Assembly (NCBI GenBank): GCA_016711225.1
Contig: JADJTK010000019.1
Span: 79,446 to 143,445 of the forward strand
DNA length: 64,000 nucleotides
Source: Opitutaceae bacterium
Lineage (GTDB): Bacteria > Verrucomicrobiota > Verrucomicrobiia > Opitutales > Opitutaceae
Direction: 5' to 3'
Shown here: positions 60,168 to 64,000 of the stretch, one piece after another
How positions within the stretch are numbered: the stretch's first letter is position 1
Layout of the letters: each line of letters starts with the position of its first letter
Translations under genes and position numbers: made by a program
The notes under the pieces: model-generated
Told to the model about the DNA's origin: nothing
The model's database searches: none
The model's input: the letters and a program-made list of their open reading frames with translations, nothing else

Positions 60168-62462
60168 ATGCGTCTCCCCCTGTTGCTCCTCTCCTCGCTC
60201 GCGGCGCTTTGTCTCGCCGCCCAACCGGTATCCCCGCCCGCGGCCCCTTCGCTGCCGGCAGCCTGCGCCGTCGCCGACGCTGCCCTCGCCCGGGCCGACC
60301 TCGCCGCGTATCGCGGCTGGATCAAGTTTCTCCGCTTCGAGGCCGAGACTTCGGTCGCCCGCTCCGGGGCGGACAGCGCACCGGCGCGCGAGAAGATCGC
60401 CCGGCTCGCGGCGTGGGTGGGCCGCATCGTCGCGGATCCGCAAACACTCAGCAAATTGCGCGGCGTGCAGGAATGGGCCTACGAGTCGCCCGTCGATGGC
60501 TCCGGCCAGCCCTTCAAGCTCATGATCCCCACCGACTACGACCCGACGCGGCCGGCGCCGCTCTCGGTGTACATGCACGGCTACACCGGGGACCACCTGA
60601 ACCATTCCACGGGTATTCAGGATCACGATGGCTTCTTCGAACTCGCGGTGCTGGGGCGCTCGCGCGGCGGCGGTTATGCGGGTCTCTCCCAGGCCGATGT
60701 ATTGCAGGTGCTCGATTACGTGGCGGTGCACTGGCGGATCGACCCGGCGCGCGTGCATCTCACCGGCGGCAGCATGGGCGGCGGGGCCACCTTCAAGTTT
60801 GGGGCCCGTTTCCCGCACCGCTTCGCCTCCGGACAGATCACCTGCGGCTATGTGCAGCAGGAACCGATCGGCAACCTGCTTACGTTCCCCATCTACGCCA
60901 CGCACAGCGACGACGATCCGGTCGTGCCGATCCTGCTCGCCCGCGGGCCGCTCGCCGAACTGCGCCGCCGCGGCGGACAGGTGATTTTTGACGAGACCAC
61001 CGGCTACGGGCACGCCGCCTGGGACTATGCGGCCGGCAACCAGCGCTCCGCGGCCTGGGCGCCGCGCCAGGTGAGCCCGGATACGCACGCGGTGCGGTTT
61101 TTGGACTTCACCGCCTACGACGGCGCCGCAGTGCGCTGCTGGTGGGCGGAGATCGCGGAGTGGGGCGCGATGCCGAGGCCGGCGCGCTTTGTCGCCACCG
61201 CCGGCGCGGACAACACCTTCTTTGTCGAGCTCGACAACGTCGCCCGCCTGCGGGTGCGCCTGGCGGAGTCGCCTTTCGATGCGACGAAGCCGTTGCGCGT
61301 GGTGCTCGGTGGCGCAGTACCGTACGAAATTGCCTCTCCGCTTCCGGCCGAGCTGATCATCGCCGCCGCCGGAGTCGCGGCGGGCGGCGAAGCGCCTGCC
61401 CGCCTGCATACGCCCGGCGGTCCGCTCCAGGTCTACGACGGCTCGCCGCTGCTCATCGTGTACGGCACCCAGGGCAACTCCGCCGCCAACGTCGCAATGC
61501 GCGCGGCGGCCGAGGCGGCCAGCAAGAGTTTTAATACGAATTGGCCGGCCGATGCCGGCGAGTTCGATGCCCGCGATCAGGTGCCCCACCGGCAGAATCT
61601 CTTCGGTCGCCTCAATGTGAAAGCGGATACTGCGGTGACCGCGGCCGACCTCGCGCGATGCAACCTCGTGCTCATCGGCACCGCCGCCGAGAATACGGTG
61701 GTGGCCCAGTTGGCCGCCGGACTTCCGGTGCGTCTCACTGGCGACCAGCTCGTGTGCAGCGACGGCTTCACGTTGCCCGCAGCCGCCAGCACCGTCGGGC
61801 TTTTGCACTTCAATCCGCTTGCGCCGCAGCGGCTGATCTTCTGGGTGGCTTCGACCGAGGCCGCGGGCTACGCCGCCGGCGCCACCGTGCCGGCCCTGGC
61901 TTCGCCGCTGTTCATCGGGGCCGATCTGCTGGTGACCCATGCGACCGACCGGACCCTTGTCGCCACCCGCAGTTTCGACAGCCGTTGGCGCTGGGTGCCG
62001 GGGAGGGAGGCGTCAGCGCTGGTCTCCGCCGGCCCGGAGGCTCATGCCGCGCTCGCCCGGCGTATCGGTGAGGCCGTGCGATTGGCGACCGGAGCGGATT
62101 TCGCCATCGCGGGTCGGCTGCCGGAACTCGGCGAGCAGCCCGTCCGCCCCGGAGTCACGCGCACCGTCGATCTCGCGTCGCTGTTTTACGGTCACACGGT
62201 GGACGTGCTCGAGCTGACCGGTGCCGAGCTGCTCACCGCCCACGAGCGCCTGGCCGCCGTGGCGGAGACGACGGACACGTGGGTGGCGTTCCAGCCGGTG
62301 GTGACGCCAACCGGTATCGATCCGGCGCAGCGCTACCGGGTGGCGGTCCCGATGGGTCTGCTCTTCGCCTACGGACGCGCGGCGAAGGTGAGTCCGCGTA
62401 CGCAATGGCGTGCGGAGGTCACGATGGCCGACGGGCTCGCCCGTTTTCTCGGTCGGCCGTGA
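60168..62462 (+). CDS. Secreted alpha/beta hydrolase fused to a 5'-nucleotidase C-terminal-like domain
   Basis: A 764-residue exported protein starting MRLPLLLLSSLAALCLAAQP at 60168. The catalytic part shows the GSMGG nucleophile elbow (LTGGSMGGGATFKFGARFPH) with the earlier oxyanion/PHB-depolymerase pattern (PAPLSVYMHGYTGD) and HSDDDPVVP. The histidine is in ETTGYGHAAWDYAAGNQ. The C-terminal third ends in a domain resembling the 5'-nucleotidase C-terminal substrate-binding domain (DLASLFYGHTVDVLELTGAE, AERL-like LTAHERLAAVAETTDTWVA). That combination is unusual: esterase or feruloyl-esterase-like chemistry with a nucleotide-like pocket. Upstream ATGs such as 60033 add R/P-rich sequence and are rejected. 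The substrate is unknown. Confidence 0.75.
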   Translation: MRLPLLLLSSLAALCLAAQPVSPPAAPSLPAACAVADAALARADLAAYRGWIKFLRFEAETSVARSGADSAPAREKIARLAAWVGRIVADPQTLSKLRGVQEWAYESPVDGSGQPFKLMIPTDYDPTRPAPLSVYMHGYTGDHLNHSTGIQDHDGFFELAVLGRSRGGGYAGLSQADVLQVLDYVAVHWRIDPARVHLTGGSMGGGATFKFGARFPHRFASGQITCGYVQQEPIGNLLTFPIYATHSDDDPVVPILLARGPLAELRRRGGQVIFDETTGYGHAAWDYAAGNQRSAAWAPRQVSPDTHAVRFLDFTAYDGAAVRCWWAEIAEWGAMPRPARFVATAGADNTFFVELDNVARLRVRLAESPFDATKPLRVVLGGAVPYEIASPLPAELIIAAAGVAAGGEAPARLHTPGGPLQVYDGSPLLIVYGTQGNSAANVAMRAAAEAASKSFNTNWPADAGEFDARDQVPHRQNLFGRLNVKADTAVTAADLARCNLVLIGTAAENTVVAQLAAGLPVRLTGDQLVCSDGFTLPAAASTVGLLHFNPLAPQRLIFWVASTEAAGYAAGATVPALASPLFIGADLLVTHATDRTLVATRSFDSRWRWVPGREASALVSAGPEAHAALARRIGEAVRLATGADFAIAGRLPELGEQPVRPGVTRTVDLASLFYGHTVDVLELTGAELLTAHERLAAVAETTDTWVAFQPVVTPTGIDPAQRYRVAVPMGLLFAYGRAAKVSPRTQWRAEVTMADGLARFLGRP

Positions 62463-62851
62463 GCCGAGGGCTTGTAGGCCACGGCGGTGACGTGGCGTTG
62501 CCTTGGTCGGGGCGGAGCTTGCGCCGCCCTTCTTCGGTGCGCCTATTGGGCGCCACCCTGCGGCGCCTTCCCACGTACCCTTCGTCACCGCCCAAGAGAC
62601 CTCCGTCCGGTGGGGCGGGCTTTACGCCCGCCATCCGAGGAGCGAGCCGGGCATGAAGCCCGCCCCATCACTGGAAAAGTCGCTTCGTCCCGATACCCCC
62701 CGGCCGGGTACCCTGCTGCTGTCGGTCGCTGCTGTGCTTTTCCACCTCGGTCTGACGGGATTCGCCCCGCGGTGGGATTGAAAGGATACCGCCGGCCCCT
62801 GTTCGGCTGGACGGTTCGTCGCTTAACCCCAAATCCTGAACCTCTCCTCCT
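62463..62851. repeat. REP-rich intergenic interval
   Basis: Contains GTAGGCCACGGCGGTGACG with TGGC (62474-62496), a GGGCGGAGCTTGCGCCGCCC unit near 62510-62529, the palindrome TGGGGCGGGCTTTACGCCCG with CCA (62611-62633), and an inverted partial copy TGAAGCCCGCCCCA near 62653-62667. No gene-like frame was seen. Confidence 0.55.
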
Positions 62852-63427
62852 ATGGAACGTCGTGATTTTCTCAAATCCGCCTGCGCCGCCGGACTATGCT
62901 CGTGCACCGTGGCCGGCCTGCTCGCCGGCGAAGAGGCCAAACCCGGTGTGTCTGCTCCTGCCGCCATTCCGCCGAGCGAGGATTGGCGGATCGCCTTCGG
63001 CAAGCAGCGCTACGCGAAGCTTGTCAGCTTGGTCGCCGAGAAGGTCGATGAGAGGACGTTTGGCGAAATCATCGAGGACCTCGGGCGCTTTTGCTCGGGC
63101 AGCGGCTTTGCCGGGAAGTATGTCGGCGATCTCGACGGCTACTTGGCGGAGTCGCGCCGCCGCTGGGGCGCGCAGACCGAGCACGACGCCGAGGCGGGCG
63201 TGGTGAAGATCTCCTTCCAGACGCCGCAGGGCGACTGCGGCTGCCCGTTGATGGGCAAGGGACTGGTGCCCGCCGCCGCCTGTCGGTGTTCGGTGGGGGC
63301 GATGCGCCAGGCCTTGGCCGTGGTCAGCGGGCGTGCCGTCGACGTCGAGCTCAAGGAGTCGGTGCTGCAGGGCGGCGCCCGCTGCGCCTTTGCGATCCGG
63401 ATTCCGAAGATCGCGGCGATGGGCTGA
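62852..63427 (+). CDS. Tat-exported protein of unknown function (V4R-like C-terminal pattern)
   Basis: A 191-residue protein starting MERRDFLKSACAAGLCSCTV at 62852 with a Tat signal (ERRDFLKS). The mature part has KQRYAKLVSLVAEKVDERTF, FCSGSGFAGKYVGDLDGYLA, a cysteine pair in QGDCGCPLMGK and CRCSVG, and the ending VDVELKESVLQGGARCAFAI. The last segment resembles the C-terminal strands of 4-vinyl-reductase/hydrocarbon-binding-type domains, where a cysteine and glycine precede the final strand. That likeness is weak. No catalytic assignment is possible. It is preceded by a REP-rich gap. Confidence 0.6.
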   Translation: MERRDFLKSACAAGLCSCTVAGLLAGEEAKPGVSAPAAIPPSEDWRIAFGKQRYAKLVSLVAEKVDERTFGEIIEDLGRFCSGSGFAGKYVGDLDGYLAESRRRWGAQTEHDAEAGVVKISFQTPQGDCGCPLMGKGLVPAAACRCSVGAMRQALAVVSGRAVDVELKESVLQGGARCAFAIRIPKIAAMG

Positions 63428-63454
63428 TCCGTCCCCGTGCACCGGAGATCGCCT

Positions 63455-63533
63455 GTAGGGGCGGTGCTTGCGCCGCCCTATCACTCCCGGCGTATTGCGC
63501 GGATACCTGTAGGCCCCCCGCCGAGGTGGCGGC
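63455..63533. repeat. Two GTAG-headed REP-like elements
   Basis: GTAGGGGCGGTGCTTGCGCC with GCCCT (63455-63479) and GTAGGCCCCCCGCCGAGG with TGGCGGC (63509-63533). The spacing and head motifs match the tandem pair at 59991-60038. Confidence 0.55.
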
Positions 63534-63686
63534 TTTGCTGGCGCGCTAAATCACTCCGCCGGACGTCGCGCCTTCTCGCCGACGCGGGCTGCGTATTCGT
63601 ACACAAAGGTGAATTCGCCCTTGCGTGGAGGCGGGAGGCTCTTCTGCCTCGCCGTTGAGAACTACCGGCGGGGTGGCGAGGGCTGA

Positions 63687-64000
63687 CCTGTCGGGTGCAA
63701 TACTTTCCGGGCCATCGGCCGCGCCCAACTCTTTCGCCATGATTCCCAAGCGTTTCCTCTGCCTCCTTGGGCAGCCGAACTCACCGTCGACAACTCCGCC
63801 GCGCCGGTGTACACGACTGCCCGTGTGATCGGCGTACGTTCCAGTCAAGGACCCAACGGCGAGGATGCCGTGGCCGAAGAAACTCGGCACGCCTTCGTCG
63901 CCCAGACCCCCGAGGTGTTTGTCTATGATGCCGACGGCAATCTCACCTCCGATGGCAGCTGGACCTATGGTTGGGACGCCGAGAACCGCCTCATCGAGAT
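63687..64000 (+). pseudogene. 5'-truncated RHS/YD-repeat protein fragment continuing beyond the window
   Basis: In one plus-strand frame, after a TGA at 63684, the sequence reads AELTVDNSAAPVYTTARVIG, later TPEVFVYDADGNLTSDGS and WTYGWDAENRLIE to the window end. This is the YD/RHS repeat signature (YDADGNLTSDG with WTYGWDAENRL). There is no credible start or signal sequence for an RHS protein in this frame; upstream is REP-containing intergenic DNA. It therefore looks like the tail of a larger RHS gene cut off at its 5' end, or an RHS gene with the 5' part lost. It continues outside the window, so intactness there is unknown. Confidence 0.55.

Noticed and set aside
60108..61940. 610-residue minus-strand frame over the esterase
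   Set aside because: Shadow of the esterase gene; the esterase frame has the GSMGG elbow and signal peptide.
63546..63650. Short minus-strand sequence KGEFTFVYEYAARVGEKARR
   Set aside because: Protein-like, but it is only a short tail before a stop with no upstream open frame and no family that I can name; too short to annotate.

Overview
The window is GC-rich (roughly two thirds G+C by eye) and looks like a chromosomal segment of a Verrucomicrobiota bacterium, most likely an Opitutales/Opitutaceae member. The reasons are a family resemblance rather than a marker gene. There are large secreted proteins combining Ig-like, parallel beta-helix and calcium-loop modules, with a shared C-terminal module ending in (R/K)(R/K)F-x-R-x-x-V. 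There is a one-chain glycyl-tRNA synthetase and a Fap-like C39 peptidase/barrel locus. Short palindromic repeats of the GTAG-headed and 'GGCGGGCTTTACGCCCGCC' kinds lie between the genes. No rRNA, tRNA, CRISPR array or intact insertion sequence was recognised.

Layout. 1-11.3 kb: the end of glyS, then two tandem SWIM-SNF2 helicase paralogs. Between the paralogs lie a secreted mono-heme cytochrome fusion, an ERCC4-type nuclease with a helix-hairpin-helix domain, and a four-helix membrane protein. 11.3-13.5 kb: an AT-richer patch with a toxin-like remnant and a frameshifted secreted protein. 13.5-19.4 kb: three secreted proteins on the minus strand (one Ig-repeat, two paralogous beta-helix). 19.6-24.3 kb: housekeeping genes (CvpA-like, PAS protein, dnaN, pssA, a RelE-fold protein). 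24.9-27.1 kb: a precursor-like peptide, a periplasmic C39 peptidase and an outer-membrane barrel. 27.5-29.6 kb: an NfeD/flotillin pair. 29.9-33.3 kb: a PNPOx-fold protein, a nitrate-sensor-type chemoreceptor and a repeat protein. 33.9-38.7 kb: one giant PA14/GH-like/FN3 secreted protein.

39-49 kb: small enzymes and sensors (tautomerase-fold, ICMT-like, DUF167, Dabb, GH5, PQQ-propeller, exonuclease III, SRPBCC, CinA-C/PncC, a five-PAS SpoIIE phosphatase). 49.3-54.0 kb: a tetR-adaptor-RND pump operon with two matching TGAC-N5-GTCA operators. 54.3-57.0 kb: a third beta-helix protein. 57.2-64 kb: a TetR regulator, DUF4202, a YkgJ-type cysteine cluster protein, DUF4412-like, a large esterase with a 5'-nucleotidase-like tail, a Tat-exported DUF, and the start of an RHS remnant.

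Six genes are each broken by exactly one base, five of them in G/C runs and the sixth next to an A pair. In every case restoring one base gives a full-length protein with sensible domains. This suggests indel errors in the assembly as strongly as it suggests real pseudogenes, and the affected genes are annotated as single loci with the break position given. The most promising unexplained locus is the precursor/C39/barrel set at 24.9-27.1 kb. The SNF2-ERCC4-SNF2 neighbourhood at 1.5-11.3 kb is second.
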